Source: Erythrobasidium yunnanense
Taxonomy: Eukaryota > Basidiomycota > Cystobasidiomycetes > Erythrobasidiales > Erythrobasidiaceae
DNA length: 64,000 bases
Direction: 5' to 3'
Assembly: GCA_001600175.1 (NCBI GenBank)
Contig: BCJC01000001.1
Coordinates: forward strand, 4,139,652 to 4,203,651
A model generated the notes under the pieces. That model ran no database searches. It saw nothing but the letters and a program-made list of their open reading frames with translations, and was not told where the DNA came from. The translations under genes and the position numbers were made by a program. Shown piece by piece: positions 44,348-56,500 of the stretch; the first letter of the stretch is position 1; each line of letters begins with the position of its first letter.

Positions 44348-46175
44348 CTACTTCTCGTTCGATGTTTCCCGGTGCTCATCAAAGCGAATGGGCGTCTGTA
44401 CCTGCGTTAATGTAGGGAGCTCCATCGGATTCGGACGGATCTGAACGAAGTCGTATCCCTGTTCCCCGATCTGATCCTCATCTATTCCAGCATATTCTCC
44501 ATTCTCTGAAACACGCAGAGATAGGCCTGGGATGAAGTCCATAATGATAACAATCGCCAGCGTGACCACGAACGAGTAGCTCAGGATGGTACCGCCCTCA
44601 GCAAGCTGTTTAGGTAGTTGTCGGAAGTTCTGGTTCTGCATCTAGAGTCAGCGCTGTACATGTAGTAACATATAGATCGGCTTACAATCCAGCCTCCCGC
44701 GATGGGGGCGGAGCCATCCCAAGACGAAATATCTCTGGAAGCGAAGATAGCAGTACAGATACTGCCAAGGAATCCTCCGACACCGTGGATGGCGAAGCAG
44801 TCCGTAGGATCGTCGGTACCGATATAGACCTTGATCCTCGTAGCGAAATTACACAGCGCTCCAGCTAAGAATCCGATCGCAAGCGCAGCTGGACTGCCAA
44901 TGAAGCCAGCTGCCGGCGTAACTGCAGCACATCCTGCGATGACACCTGAGCAGAAACCGATGGCTGACCACTTGTGGCCCAGACGCCAGTCTAGGCACAT
45001 CCAGGTGATGCCAGCTACGGATGCAGAAAGATTGGTATTGACGATGGCAGAGACGGCTTTGAGATTGGCAGACAAGGCGCTGCCTCCGTTGAATCTAGTC
45101 CACTTTCCCCGTCAGCTTGGTAAAATTATACGCAGCAGGCGAGACGTACCCCATCCAGCCAAACCATAGGAATACCGTCCCTAGAACTACGAAGGTCGTG
45201 TTCGCTGGACGATACGCTAATGCTGTAGTACCGAACCCTTTGCGCTTGCCTAGCCACAGAGCATAAGCTACAGAACCTGATCCTGCTGCCATGTGGACAG
45301 GTCTGGCGCATGCTTTCAGCTAAGTTCGGTGCACGCGAGTCACATCACATACCCGCCTCCAGCAAAGTCGAGCGCGCCAAGCTTGTGCAGCCAGCCATTG
45401 CTTGACCAGGTCCAGTGGGCAATTGGGCAGTAAACGAGGGTATTCCAAACCTGTAGAAAGCGGTCTAGTCAGTCTTTGATCAAGCTTCAAGTATTGTGCA
45501 CTTACGAATGTGAATACGAGAGCAGGTGCGATACGGCCGCGCTCAGACATTGCTCCCAAGAGAAGCATCGGTGTGACTGGTCATTGACCATCAGCTTTGT
45601 TACTGTCGGTACTTAGCGATATGTACTGACTGGCAGCAAACATGTTCTGGTAGATAGCGAAAGCGAGCGCTGGTATCCTATCGGAGCCCGGCGAGGGCTG
45701 GCCGTTGACATTGATGAATGCGAAATTCTTGAGATTGCCAATGAAAGGTCCACCGGATTCTGCATAGGTAAGGGAATAGCCCCAGAACCACCATTGGAAG
45801 CTGGACGAGCATAGTCAGCGGCTGTTCAATCAGGCTGGGGTCTGATTCACCTGGCCACAGCGTAGACTGCCAAACTGAGGAAGATGAAGGAAAGACTGTT
45901 CTTCCTCCGCAACAGCCCAGAGTAAAGATATCCGACACCCGGCAACTGGTGTTCTATCAGCACCCGAACGCTATCTCCAGTGATAAAGGTGTTCTCACCA
46001 TGATCATAACTAGAGCGGAGCTGGTAAGAACCCATGATCTGATAGCATCTGAAAGTCAGTAACTTCTTAGACTGATAAGGGATTTTACCTACACGTCTGC
46101 CGGGTTGTAAACATGTTGCACTTCGCCTTGCGTGTAGACAATGTCGAGGCTGTCCGCATAGGTCAGATTGACCAT
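44348..46175 (-). CDS. ammonium transporter (AMT/MEP family)
   Basis: Start at 46175 ([20 protein letters not shown]), stop at 44348. About eight exons give an 11-helix transporter. Conserved pore elements: [56 protein letters not shown] with the first pore histidine, [36 protein letters not shown] with the second pore histidine. The C-terminal cytosolic tail ends in a proline/threonine-rich stretch ([20 protein letters not shown]). The twin-histidine pair indicates a working ammonium channel/transporter; whether it also signals like Mep2 cannot be judged. Confidence 0.92.
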
Positions 46176-46755
46176 GACTGGAGCGAGAGAAGTATTGATA
46201 AGAAAGAGAAAGAGCAGTTGTAGACTCTCGTCCTGTTCTCAGCCTATTTCCGAGCAGCCAGAAGCTGGACGGCTCCGCTCCCGCGAGCAGATCAGGCCGG
46301 TTCTCTTCCGCAGACCTGCATTTATGGCGCGGAACAGCTGACATCTTCTTCGTGTGTAGATCTGTGTTTGTAACAGGTTCGTGCTGTTCAGGTTGAAGGT
46401 TAGTTCCAGCTTCGCAGTTTCGAAGCAGCGGCGGATGGTCAGGTATGGGCAGGGCTAGAGTCAGCGCGCAAGCTCGTAGGTAGGTTTGGAATCATTCAGG
46501 CATTGCAAAAAAGACGCGCGCGAGCTTCGAATGGAGTCTCTGTCAGATGTCGGGGCATCGAGGTCGACCATGCTGCTAGAATCTAGATAGAGGCGCTTTA
46601 AACTCGCCAAGGGATACGCTAGTTCAGTTCGTATGTTCCAATAAGGATAGCTGAGGGGGAGTGCTAATATCTTGCTAGACTTCATCTACGTTGTCCAGAT
46701 GTGACCTAGCTTGCTTCTGCTCGAATCGCTAGAAAGCAAAGAAAAGGACAAAATC
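46176..46755. other. intergenic: divergent promoters
   Basis: About 580 bases between the AMT start and the next plus-strand start. A 74-codon minus-strand frame at 46461-46685 has no motifs and is not called. Confidence 0.5.
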
Positions 46756-47325
46756 ATGTCCGCGATAGCTTCTACATCCACCTTGAAGGTCGTAGCAAGG
46801 TCAGCGAGCCTGGCCAGACCTGGGCGCTGCCTTTGTCGCCAATTTTCCTCTGGATTTCGTGCACAGTCTGAACAGCCAGAAAGGCCACAATCCAGGCGCG
46901 CATCGCGCAAGAAGGATTCTCGCATGGACTCTCTCGTCTCTCTCTACCAAAACTCCTCCTCCTTCCCACCTGTCACCGATCCTAAGGTATTCAATGCCTA
47001 TCTCGAGTATATCCTCATCGGGAACACGCACGCAGCAAAGCCCATGTCGAGTGCAGATCTGGAACGGACGCACAAGCACAAGCCGAGAGTAGCGCTGCCC
47101 GACAGATACGACAGGGATATGCCGCTCGGAAGACACGCACCACAGATACGAAAAGCAGGACAGCCTGCCGGTCCCCGTAGCAGAGAAATGAGAGTACTCG
47201 ACGTCCTTCACGGTACATACAATGGGTCGCAGCTGGGTAAAGATCTGGTCGAGGAGACATACGAGGCGAATGAGCTGGCGTCAGGTCCACCGAAGGAGCC
47301 CATCCTTGAGGAGACTTCAGCATAG
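46756..47325 (+). CDS. predicted mitochondrial protein, unknown function
   Basis: An intronless frame of 189 residues from the ATG at 46756 (MSAIASTSTLKVVARSASLA). The N-terminus is rich in Arg, Ser and Ala without acidic residues, a typical mitochondrial presequence. The body begins MDSLVSLYQNSSSFPPVTDP and continues VFNAYLEYILIGNTHAAKP and MRVLDVLHGTYNGSQLGKD, and ends EEPILEETSA-like acidic. I cannot name it; size, charge and presequence recall mitoribosomal or assembly proteins (inference). An earlier in-frame ATG at 46711 would add 15 residues. Confidence 0.65.
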   Translation: MSAIASTSTLKVVARSASLARPGRCLCRQFSSGFRAQSEQPERPQSRRASRKKDSRMDSLVSLYQNSSSFPPVTDPKVFNAYLEYILIGNTHAAKPMSSADLERTHKHKPRVALPDRYDRDMPLGRHAPQIRKAGQPAGPRSREMRVLDVLHGTYNGSQLGKDLVEETYEANELASGPPKEPILEETSA

Positions 47326-48025
47326 AGGAACCAGAAAGAACAGATCTACAACCGGCGGGAATGCTAGAAAGCATTGTGCAACCCCGCCAGCGACCTGGGC
47401 GCAAGAGAGAGGAAATCGCGACAGAAAGTAGGTCGCTTTGCCGGAGCCAGAATTGACGGGCTGCGGCTGATGTACTCCATACTTTAGCTGTCTTCTCTTC
47501 TGCTAGCACATTGGTCCATTCCTGCTCTTCGCTTCGGGCCGTCTACATGTCTCGCTCGTCGCGCCTAGCTTCCCTTGACACGCTCGTGCAACGTATTGCT
47601 CGCTCTTGTGTCACATGGGACTATGCTCCATGCGATCGGGGTTGTAGAAGCGCATCGGCTGCTTTCACCTTCTTGATAATGCAAAATCCGCTAGCACATT
47701 AGCAGGACTCGATTGGACCTTCTTGGGCTTGTCTCTTGCTTCGGTCTTTGAAGCGTTCTGGCTTGTCTATGAAGCCTTACTTGCAGACTACGGCACCATT
47801 TGTCATAGACCCCTAATTTCGATGATGCCTTTCTGACTTTGACTTGGCCGCTCTTTCTTTCTGGAACATTGGCATTATGGCTGAGTATACCTTTAGAGAT
47901 CGCACTTCCTGACGACTCCATCTATCATATCTCCGCCGTCTTACTCCTCTTGTCATTAATACCTCTTGAGACACGGTCTTATACAGGCCAAGAAAGTACT
48001 ACAGCATACAGCTTGGACTACCATC
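47326..48025. other. intergenic, 0.7 kb
   Basis: Between the mitochondrial protein and the chromate-type transporter. Short open frames in several phases (47511-47702, 47691-47921 minus, 47839-48051) have no motifs. It probably holds the transporter promoter and 5' leader. Confidence 0.45.
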
Positions 48026-49833
48026 ATGTCGAACAAGCGCGTCAAGCCTGAACTGCCACTGAAGAAGAGGCTGAAGGAGACCTTTACCAAAACATGGCAT
48101 CTTGGCTTTACGTCTTTTGGCGGGCCAAGTGTGCACTTTCAGATTGTAGGTACAGCATATCAACTTGGAGTTCAGGCTTGTTGATCGAGGGCTGATCAGT
48201 AGATACACTAGTTCTATAAGTACTATCTGCAGAAATGGAAATGGACAGACGAGCAGTCAGTACGTATCGAAGATACTATGCGCGTCTTCCGGCGGACCAG
48301 AGCCCTAACTCAGTACCGTCCTGACTGATTTGTCTGCAGTACCAGGAGATCTTCGCATTATGCCAGACTACACCTGGACCGGCGAGCACCAAGATGAACT
48401 ACTGCATAAATCTCGTCCGTAACGGGGTTCTTGCTGGATTGCTGTCACTGGCTCTCTGGTGGTACGTACAACAATACACGCTGTGTGACTACAGCACCGA
48501 TCCTGACGTTCTCTTATATGCTTCGACAGCCTGCCCGGACTTTTGGGCATGTACGGTTTGGCCCTAGGCATCGCTCAAGCAGGCGATACACTTCCTCTTC
48601 CCGTCTATGCTCTCATCACTGGTCTAAATGCGGCAACAGTGGGCATAATGGCTCTTGCGGCCGTCCAGCTCAGCGACAAAGCTATAACCGATCGATGGAC
48701 GCGCATCATGGTCTTTCTGGGAGGCGTAGCTGGTATACTATACTCTGCATTATGGTACTTTCCTACTATCTTCGGGGTTGCAGGCCTGGCTACTGCCATC
48801 TGGGATTGGGATGTTACACAGAATCTCTTTCGAAAAGCCAAGCGAGCATGGTTACAACGTAAGAGCCCACCTGAGCAGTCAGCAGACCGAGCGCAGGCCG
48901 GGCAAGTATCCGAAACTGCAGACGAATCTGGGACAGATGTGGAATTGCAAGACCTGACGAAGACCCAGTCAAACGGAGATATAGGCCGAGCGATTTCGAG
49001 ACAGTCCACCCAGGTCGTCTCGGACAGTATTGCCACTCCCATCTCTCTCCCTCCTCCCACTTCGACACCGGAGCCCAAGCCGGTACAAGACTCAGCTATC
49101 AAAGTCCGCTTCTCGTGGAAGATTGGCGTCGCGTTGCTGGTCTCTTGGCTGGTCATTCTGATAGTTGCGGTGGTACTACGCAACACCCTTCGGAACCCTC
49201 CTCGCGCTTTTGCTTTGTTCGCAAATCTTTACCTTGCTGGGTCGATAATCTTAGGAGGTTAGCATAGCCGACCAAAGAACTCAGCGAGCTTCGCTGAAGT
49301 TTGAAAACACAGGCGGACCCGTCGTTATTCCTCTGCTACGTGTGTATATCAGCACCGAATGGGTTGGCGAGCGAGATTTCCTCCTTGGTCTGGCCATCAT
49401 TCAAGCTTTCCCGGGCCCCAACTTCAATTTCGCAGCCTATCTAGGAGCACTCAGTCTGCGTGGTACGGGCACGAACATGATCTTCGGTGCCCTCATCGGG
49501 TTCATCGGTATTTTTACACCTGGCATAGCGGTTATCACAGGCTTGATGCCTTTGTGGAATGCCATCCGCAACAACAGATGGATCAAAAGTACTCTTCGTG
49601 GAATTAATGCTGCTGCCGTTGGATTGGTCTACAGCAGCGTGTACCGCTTGTTCCAGGTTGGTCTGGTCGATTCTAGCTCAAAAACTGGAAGACCGCTAGG
49701 CTCAGATCCTTGGTGGGTAGCGATAACGGCAGGAAGCTTTGTAGCTGGCAGATTCTTTGGCTTTGATGCCTTCTTGGCGATAGTCAGCGGAGGTGTGCTG
49801 GGCTTACTATGGTACGCAGTGACCCAGGTGTAG
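48026..49833 (+). CDS. chromate transporter (CHR family)
   Basis: Five exons, 48026-48145, 48212-48259, 48340-48461, 48530-49257 and 49313-49833, encode 512 residues. Two homologous membrane halves are visible, as usual for long CHR proteins: the first has LGFTSFGGPSVHFQ and CQTTPGPASTKMNYCINLVR; the second has LYLAGSIILGGGPVVIPLL and IIQAFPGPNFNFAAYLGALS. The FGGP/GGGP and PGP motifs line the anion path. A hydrophilic linker of about 100 residues (SADRAQAGQVSETADESGTD) joins the halves. CHR proteins export chromate or take up sulfate-like anions; direction and substrate in fungi are not settled. Confidence 0.9.
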
Positions 49834-50190
49834 GTGGGGTGCAGCAGTGATGTAGAGTAGGTAGTAAGTATAGACTGAACAGAGGGACCACAGGGAAAAG
49901 GATGTGGTTGTGCATATTTCCAGGCAGTTTCAGTCCAGCTGCAGTAGGAATGCAGGTTTACGCTAGATCCCAAGAAGATAAAGAGTCTAGAAGTGATGCT
50001 TCCATCTACCGTACGCTGCTCGCGTCGTTCGCTACCTTTGCAGAATTGTCTTGCTCCGATCAAAAGGTACTTTGCCCTCTCTTTCTCTCCCGACAAAAAG
50101 TCTTTCACCAGCAAAACCCTACCAGCGCCCGTTCACCGTTCTTTCAGCAGAACGGTCAACGTAGAAACAAGCAAGAAAACACCCCAAATC
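49834..50190. other. intergenic: eIF4A promoter and leader
   Basis: About 360 bases between the transporter stop and the eIF4A ATG. The last part is rich in CT and CA tracts, as in promoters of highly expressed fungal genes. Confidence 0.55.
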
Positions 50191-52007
50191 ATGGCTTCCA
50201 CAACGTAAGTCTCGTCTAGAAAATGCAGTGAAACGACGGCGAGGAAAATTTGGCAAAAAAACGCGAAACGGCGAATCCGCGATATCTAGCACATTGCAGG
50301 ACTATAGCTAGTATGCTTAAAGACGATATCGAAGAATATCAGGTCCTGCTGGGTCTGGCTGCTCGCGAAAATCGAGGTCCAAATTATGCAGTGGCTTCCC
50401 TTTCACAAGATTGTCGAACGCCTTTCAGAGCTCTTTTCCTCGCCGTCTAGCACTAGACACGCTGTATATGTGTAAAAGTGGTGCTGATGCTACGTATGAA
50501 CATTTTACAGCGCCGCAGCTCCTCCAGCTGCCTCTACTGCCGCTGCAGAAGGTGCTGCCACCGCAGCTCCTGATACTCAGGTTTCAGTCATGAACCCTGG
50601 TGACAGCGAGATCGAAAGCAACTGGGACCAGGTGTGTGTGCTTGTCCTTGCCGGCGAGATGTAGAAGCAGCCAGACAGAAGCTTATTCGATATTTTCAAA
50701 TTATTTCAGGTCGTAGACAACTTCGACGACATGCAGCTCAAGCCTGAGCTCCTCCGTGGTATCTACGCCTACGGTTTCGAGAAGCCCTCTGCCATCCAGC
50801 AGCGTGCCATCATGCCTGTCGTCAAAGGAAAGGACGTCGTGGCTCAGGCTCAATCTGGTACCGGAAAGACCGCTACCTTGTGAGGCAGACCATGCACTTA
50901 CAGCTATATAATGTACTGAACCTGCGGAACTAGCTCCGTCTCCATCCTTCAGTCCATCGATATCAACCTCAAGCAGGTTCAGGCTCTCGTCCTTGCCCCT
51001 ACCCGAGAGTTGGCTCAGCAGATTCACAAGGTCCTCGTCGCTCTTGGTGACTACATGAACGTCGAGTGCTTGGCCGCCGTCGGAGGTGCCGCCATCCGCG
51101 AGGCTATCACCAAGCTGCAAGAGGGTGTCCACGTCGTCGTCGGTACACCCGGACGTGTCTACGACATGATCAACAGACGCGCACTCAAGACCGACCACAT
51201 CAAGATCTTCTGCTTGGACGAGGCCGATGAGATGCTTTCCGCCGGTTTCCGTGACCAGATCTACGATGTCTTCCAGCTTCTACCACCCTCAACCCAAGTC
51301 GTCCTTCTTTCCGCTACTATGCCCCAGGAAGTACTCGAGGTTACTACGAAGTTCATGAGAGAGCCCATCCGCATTCTCGTCAAGAAGGAGGAGTTGACCC
51401 TCGAAGGTATCAAGCAGTTCTACGTTGCCGTAGAGAAGGAGGAGTGGAAGCTCGACACCCTTTCGGATCTATACGAGACAGTCACCATCACACAAGCCGT
51501 CATCTTCTGCAACACCCGCAGAAAGGTCGACTGGCTCACCGAGAAGCTCACTGCCCGCGAGTTCACCGTCTCTGCCATGCACGGAGATATGGACCAGCAG
51601 CAAAGAGAGCTCATCATGAGAGAGTTCAGATCTGGATCATCTCGTGTCCTCATCACAACCGATCTGCTCGCTCGAGGTATCGACGTTCAGCAAGTCTCCC
51701 TCGTTATCAACTACGATCTGCCCGCAAACAAGGAGAACTACATCCACAGAATCGGACGTGGAGGTCGATTCGGAAGGAAAGGTGTCGCCATCAACTTTGT
51801 CACGTAGGTCGCCGCTCCGTACAGTTATGGCTCCATGCTAACGTGAATGCTCTGCAGATCTGAGGACAATGTTACGCTGCGAGAAATCGAGAGGTACTAC
51901 TCTACACACGTTGAGGAGATGCCAATGAACGTCGCCGACTTGGTGAGCTTGCGATCTACCCCAGACTCTGCAGGACTGTCGCTAACCATCTATAATCACA
52001 GATCTAA
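50191..52007 (+). CDS. TIF1: ATP-dependent RNA helicase eIF4A
   Basis: Six exons, 50191-50204, 50511-50631, 50710-50879, 50934-51803, 51858-51942 and 52002-52007. eIF4A unwinds mRNA 5' leaders within eIF4F. All DEAD-box motifs are present: Q motif [24 protein letters not shown], Ia [61 protein letters not shown]. The first exon carries 14 coding bases and is followed by a 306-nt intron, the longest supported here; the last coding exon adds one residue and the stop. An Ala-rich N-terminal extension ([16 protein letters not shown]) is present. Codon use is strongly C-ending, a mark of high expression. Confidence 0.95.
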
Positions 52008-52483
52008 GCAATGGGAGAGCATATGTATATTGCTCACTACTGCCACCCAACTTGTCCTTCTAGTCAGTTCCGTGTGGGCTGCTCTTCCTCTTCACCTATC
52101 TCTAGCTTCCCATTCCTCCTTTTATAGAGTCTATCGGGCTGTCATTCCTACCCCCAAAAGCGCGGTTATTGCGTATGCTTGTTGAGTGACTGCCAATGCT
52201 CTGTATGTAATTTATCCTATACAAACTCCATATGGAACATCTTGCATCTAGCCTTGACGCGAGGATAAGCCGGCCTGACTGCCTCAGAGAGTATAGTCGC
52301 GACACTATAGTATTGTTCAGAAGAGCTGAGGCGCAATTCTCGATAGATTTGTCGAGCCTTTCACGCAGATCTTTGTGCCTTTCTTGACCATACAACCTAC
52401 ACCTATAACCAAGATGGTATAGAAGCTCACAGTGGCCTTAGGGCAGACCAAAGTACTGACGCTGCGACCTGTCCCAGCAAAAC
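52008..52483. other. intergenic
   Basis: About 480 bases. An ATG at 52414 could be a 3-base first coding exon spliced to 52478 (61-nt intron with a CTGAC branch site), which would add MQN in front of the next gene; the donor GTATAG is weak. Confidence 0.4.
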
Positions 52484-53345
52484 ATGGTGGATGAAGCTCG
52501 CAAGTACCTCGAGTCTGATGAGGGGAAAGCGTTTGAGAGCGGCCTTCAGCAAGAATTCGTCAAAGACAAGCAGAACACTGGCGTAATATCGCAAGACAAT
52601 GAGCAAGGCGATCTGACATCGACAGGCCGCGACAATGGAGGGCAGAGCCAGGACTCGACGAGCGGCATGAACACCGGTGAACCGAAATGCCCAGAACTTA
52701 TGCTCTTTTCGTATGCTGATTTGGTATGTGCGAACAGCTCCTTCAAGTAGACTGGATACGCATGAGAGTGCGTTGCTTCCGGCCTGGGATCCCAGACTTT
52801 CTCCACCCTGACATATCGATGTCATCGCAGACAACCAGTATGACGAGACGAGCGCCTACAACCAGGCTGGGCGAGAGCAGATGAATGACGATGGTCCATA
52901 CAATGCTGCCGACAGTGCGTCCCGAGCTTTCTATCTGCTGATTCTTCTGATTTCATGGCGCGTCTGTACCAGCTACATCCTCTGGAGGTTACGGCACCAA
53001 TGCAGGTGGAGAGTCAGTCTACCTCTTTTACAACCTCTCCATTGTTCTTGCTAATGCGATCCAACAGCTCTTTCTCTCCTCGGAACCAGAGTGCGTGGAA
53101 TCTGGCCTAAATCGGATCTTGCTCTGACTCTCTGGTGTCGCGGTACAGACGGCATGTTTGGCAACAGGCCAGGCCAGTTCAAGGACAATTCTGCATCCAC
53201 CAACAGCGCAAATGATCCTCAGGAGGCATACGACGACTCAGCCAACAATTCCGGTTACAATAGCTTGGATGAAAGCATGACCAAGCAGCCGCCTATCAAG
53301 CAGTCCGTACAAGGCTCAGACCCTGGAGACGAGATTGGCGCATAG
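52484..53345 (+). CDS. hydrophilic, Asn/Asp/Gly-rich disordered protein
   Basis: Several short exons keep one frame: MVDEARKYLESDEGKAFESG and GLQQEFVKDKQNTGVIS; DNQYDETSAYNQAGREQMND; TSSGGYGTNAGGE; DSFSPRNQNGMFGNRPGQFK; and a last exon ending KQSVQGSDPGDEIGA with stop at 53343-53345. There is a short helical N-terminus and a long polar, hydrophobic-poor remainder, similar to hydrophilins/LEA-like stress proteins. I do not recognise a family. Splice sites for the middle exons are standard GT-AG, but the junction near 52677 (154-nt intron) could hide another small exon. Confidence 0.6.
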
Positions 53346-53520
53346 GTTACCCCAAGTCAACACAGGATCGACAAGTCAGCTGTGACTTACATTGGCGAAT
53401 GTCTGCGAAGAGTTGCGGAACAGCTGCAGTGATGCCATACCGGTACCCTTGCAGACAAATATTGCAATCCATATGTATCATTAAGAATAGTCTAGCTACA
53501 AAACGTTGATCCCGAATCGC

Positions 53521-56500
53521 CTATTGATTAACAGCCAAGAGCGCATTAGCAGCTCTTCCTACGTCGTACTGATTATCCTCGAGCGCAGCGATGCTCTGCG
53601 ACCGCTCGAAGCCCATGGCTCGCAGCTCCTTGACTTGTGGAATATCTCCATCACTCTCTCTGCGCTGAGGCAGAGCAGGGGCTTGCAAGCCAGACTGAGG
53701 CTGTGACACAGGTGCTTCTTGCCTCTGCTCAGGGACCTGAGACTGCTGCGGAAGAGGAGGAGATCCAGGAGGTGGTGCGTAGATGTAAGAATCGTCCCTG
53801 GCAGGTGCAGCCGGCGACGAGGTGTTGACTGCAGGTGCCGTTGCCTGCGACACGAATGCATTGCTGCTAGGCTGAGCTGCAGAAGCAGCGGACGAGCTCG
53901 TGAAGAAATCGTCATCGAAGCCGGTTGGTGCGCTGCTTGGGACAGCCACAGGTGAACCAACGACCCTCATCTGAGGCTGTCCCGCTTGTTGCGGGATGCT
54001 AAATGCATCATCAAATGCGTCATCGAAGCCGCTTGATACTGGACCCGTGGATGTAGTAGAAGCACGTTGCGTTGCTTCGGTACCGGGATCGGTAGCTTTG
54101 CCAACACCATCACTGGTGATAGTATGACTGAAGGTCTGCTTATCGAAACCGAAGTCGTCATCGAAGTTGTCCTCAAAGCTGCCTCCGCTTCTAGCAGAGA
54201 TAGGTGCTGCCGCACTTGACGCCGGCTCAGACGAACTAGGTCCTCTCGAAGCACTGCATGAAAAGAAGATATCAGCGAGAACTCTCGGTAACAGAGACAA
54301 GGGCGGCCGCTTACGAAGATATGTCCTCGAAATCGTCAAAGTCATCCGGACGTTTCGTGTGCTCGGCCTCTTTCGCTATGGTCATACCAGTCTCTGCGAA
54401 GCCAGCTGAAGGAGCCTCTTGCTGAGTGACCACTGCGGTATCTGGTATAGCGCCGTGATCGGAAGACGGAGCTGCTTCGGACGCTGGAATGTGGCTAGTT
54501 GGAGCAGACGGCTGTGCAGGGCTATCGAAGGCATCGTCAAAGCCTGACGATGCGGGCGCAGACTGTTCTGCGGCTGTAGGAGCAGCAGCCTCCTCCAGAT
54601 GGCGCGCTTCAGCACCAGGGGAAAGCTGAGTATTTTCGAAAGTTGAGAACTGGGCCGGAGCAGCTCTAGGTGACGACATGCTATTCTCCTGCGAGAAGGG
54701 GACAGCGTCTTCGAAAGTATCCTCGTCGTCGCTTGGGTAGGCTCCAGGTAAGGGCTCTTCAGCCCTGCCTTTGCCCTTGTCCAGAGGTTTCTGGTAGATA
54801 TCGTCTCCTGCATTATCGCCTAGATAGGTAGCTCGGGAAGAAGAGAGCAGGTCTGACTGAGGTTCATCATCCTGAGTGGTTACATCAGCTGCCTTGTGGC
54901 GCTCTTCTTCGTCGTCGCTATCGGAGTCCGAGTCGTGTTGCTCGACATCGCGAATCGGTGCCAGGTCCTCCCCGCCATCACTGTAGTTATCATTGTCCGG
55001 AACCGATCGAGACTCGTAAGGTGCAGGAGCTAGACCGTGCATCGAGCTATTCTGCAACTCGCTATCGATAGGTCCTTCAGAAGAGCGGACCTCATCTGAG
55101 TTACCGAACGCTTCTCCAGCCGGTGCGGCCGAGATGAAAGGTGCAGTAGCAGTTGGCGAAGCCGCTCGCTCTTGCTCTACTGGCAATTCAGGCTCCGGCT
55201 GATTGGCTTGCAGCGATCGCTCAGCTGTGGTGGGAGAAGCTGCTCGCACAGGTGCGTTCTCAGGCTCGTCTTTGCCTGGTGCAGGCTGAGCGATGGGAGC
55301 AGGTGATTCTTCCGTAGTTTGGCCCACAGTGACGGGAACGGCGCCTTCTAGAGCCGAAGGTGCGGAAGTACCACGATCAAAATCCGCAAACGCATCATCG
55401 AAATCGACGTTCGGTCGGCTGGCTGTCGGTGCTTGAGGTGCAGCTGTGGTCGCGAAGGCCTGCTGCTGGCTAGCAGGAGCTCCAAAAGCATTATCGAAAT
55501 CGTCATCGAATCCAAAGCCACTCGACGTTGCGGCAGCCTGCTGAGGTGGTAGAGAAGCAGTAGAAGTCGACATGCCGAATGGATCTTGCTCCTCCTTATC
55601 GAAAGCATCAAAGTCGTCGGTTTGAGCTGTCTGCTGCTGCTGAGTAGCGGATACGGAGAAAGCATCATGCAGAGGCGAGGGTGCTCTAGCTGCGTAAGCT
55701 GCAGCAGGTACAGCGAGGCCGGCACCGATTGCTGCACCAGCCGCAACGCCGCCCATCCTATCGAAGGGGTTATTGGACCTCGCAGAAGTAATCGAGAGTG
55801 CCGGCGATGCCCTACTTTCCGGGAGTGGGACAGCTCTAGCCGAGTCGCTTGGTCTCGCAGGAAGTGCAGGGACAGGTGGAGGTGCTGATCTAGCTGCACG
55901 TTCTCGCTCTTCCTCCTGTATGTCCCTTTGGAGGTTCTCTTCTTCTCCCTCAGCTGTAGAGAGCTGTTTCTTACTCACTACGACCATTCCTTTCTGCTGT
56001 CTAGCCTCTTTCTTAAGCTTCTCAAGCTGTTCTCTCAGGCTTGCGACTTCCTCATTTGTAGACTTAAGCTTCTTAGTATATTCCCTGATCTCTTCTTTAT
56101 CTTTCAAGATACTTTGTTCAAGCTCTGCTTTCTGTTCTTTTAAGCCTGATAAGTCACTCTCTGCACGTATAGTCTCTTCTTTCAAGTTCTTGAGCTCTTC
56201 GGAGCCTTTACTGTGTCTAGCTTCCAGATTCGTCATGTTTGTGCTCTCTGTGTCGTAGGCGGCTTTAGCTTGCGAGAGCGAGACTTTCAACTCGTTGATC
56301 TGCTCTTCGATCTTGTTGACTTCAGCAGTCAACTTTGTTCGGTCGCCCCGAAGATTCGACACGCTTCGCTGAGTCTGGCTGACTTGGTTCTGCAGGTTAC
56401 CCAACTCGGCGGATCTCTCATCAAGCTGGGGAGGCTCTTCATCGACTGGCGTAGCGTCGAAGAAATCACGAGTAGTGGCATTCGTAGGCGGAGAAGCCAG

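Noticed and set aside
46461-46685. 74-codon minus-strand frame between the ammonium transporter and the mitochondrial protein
   Set aside because: No motifs and no splice extension.
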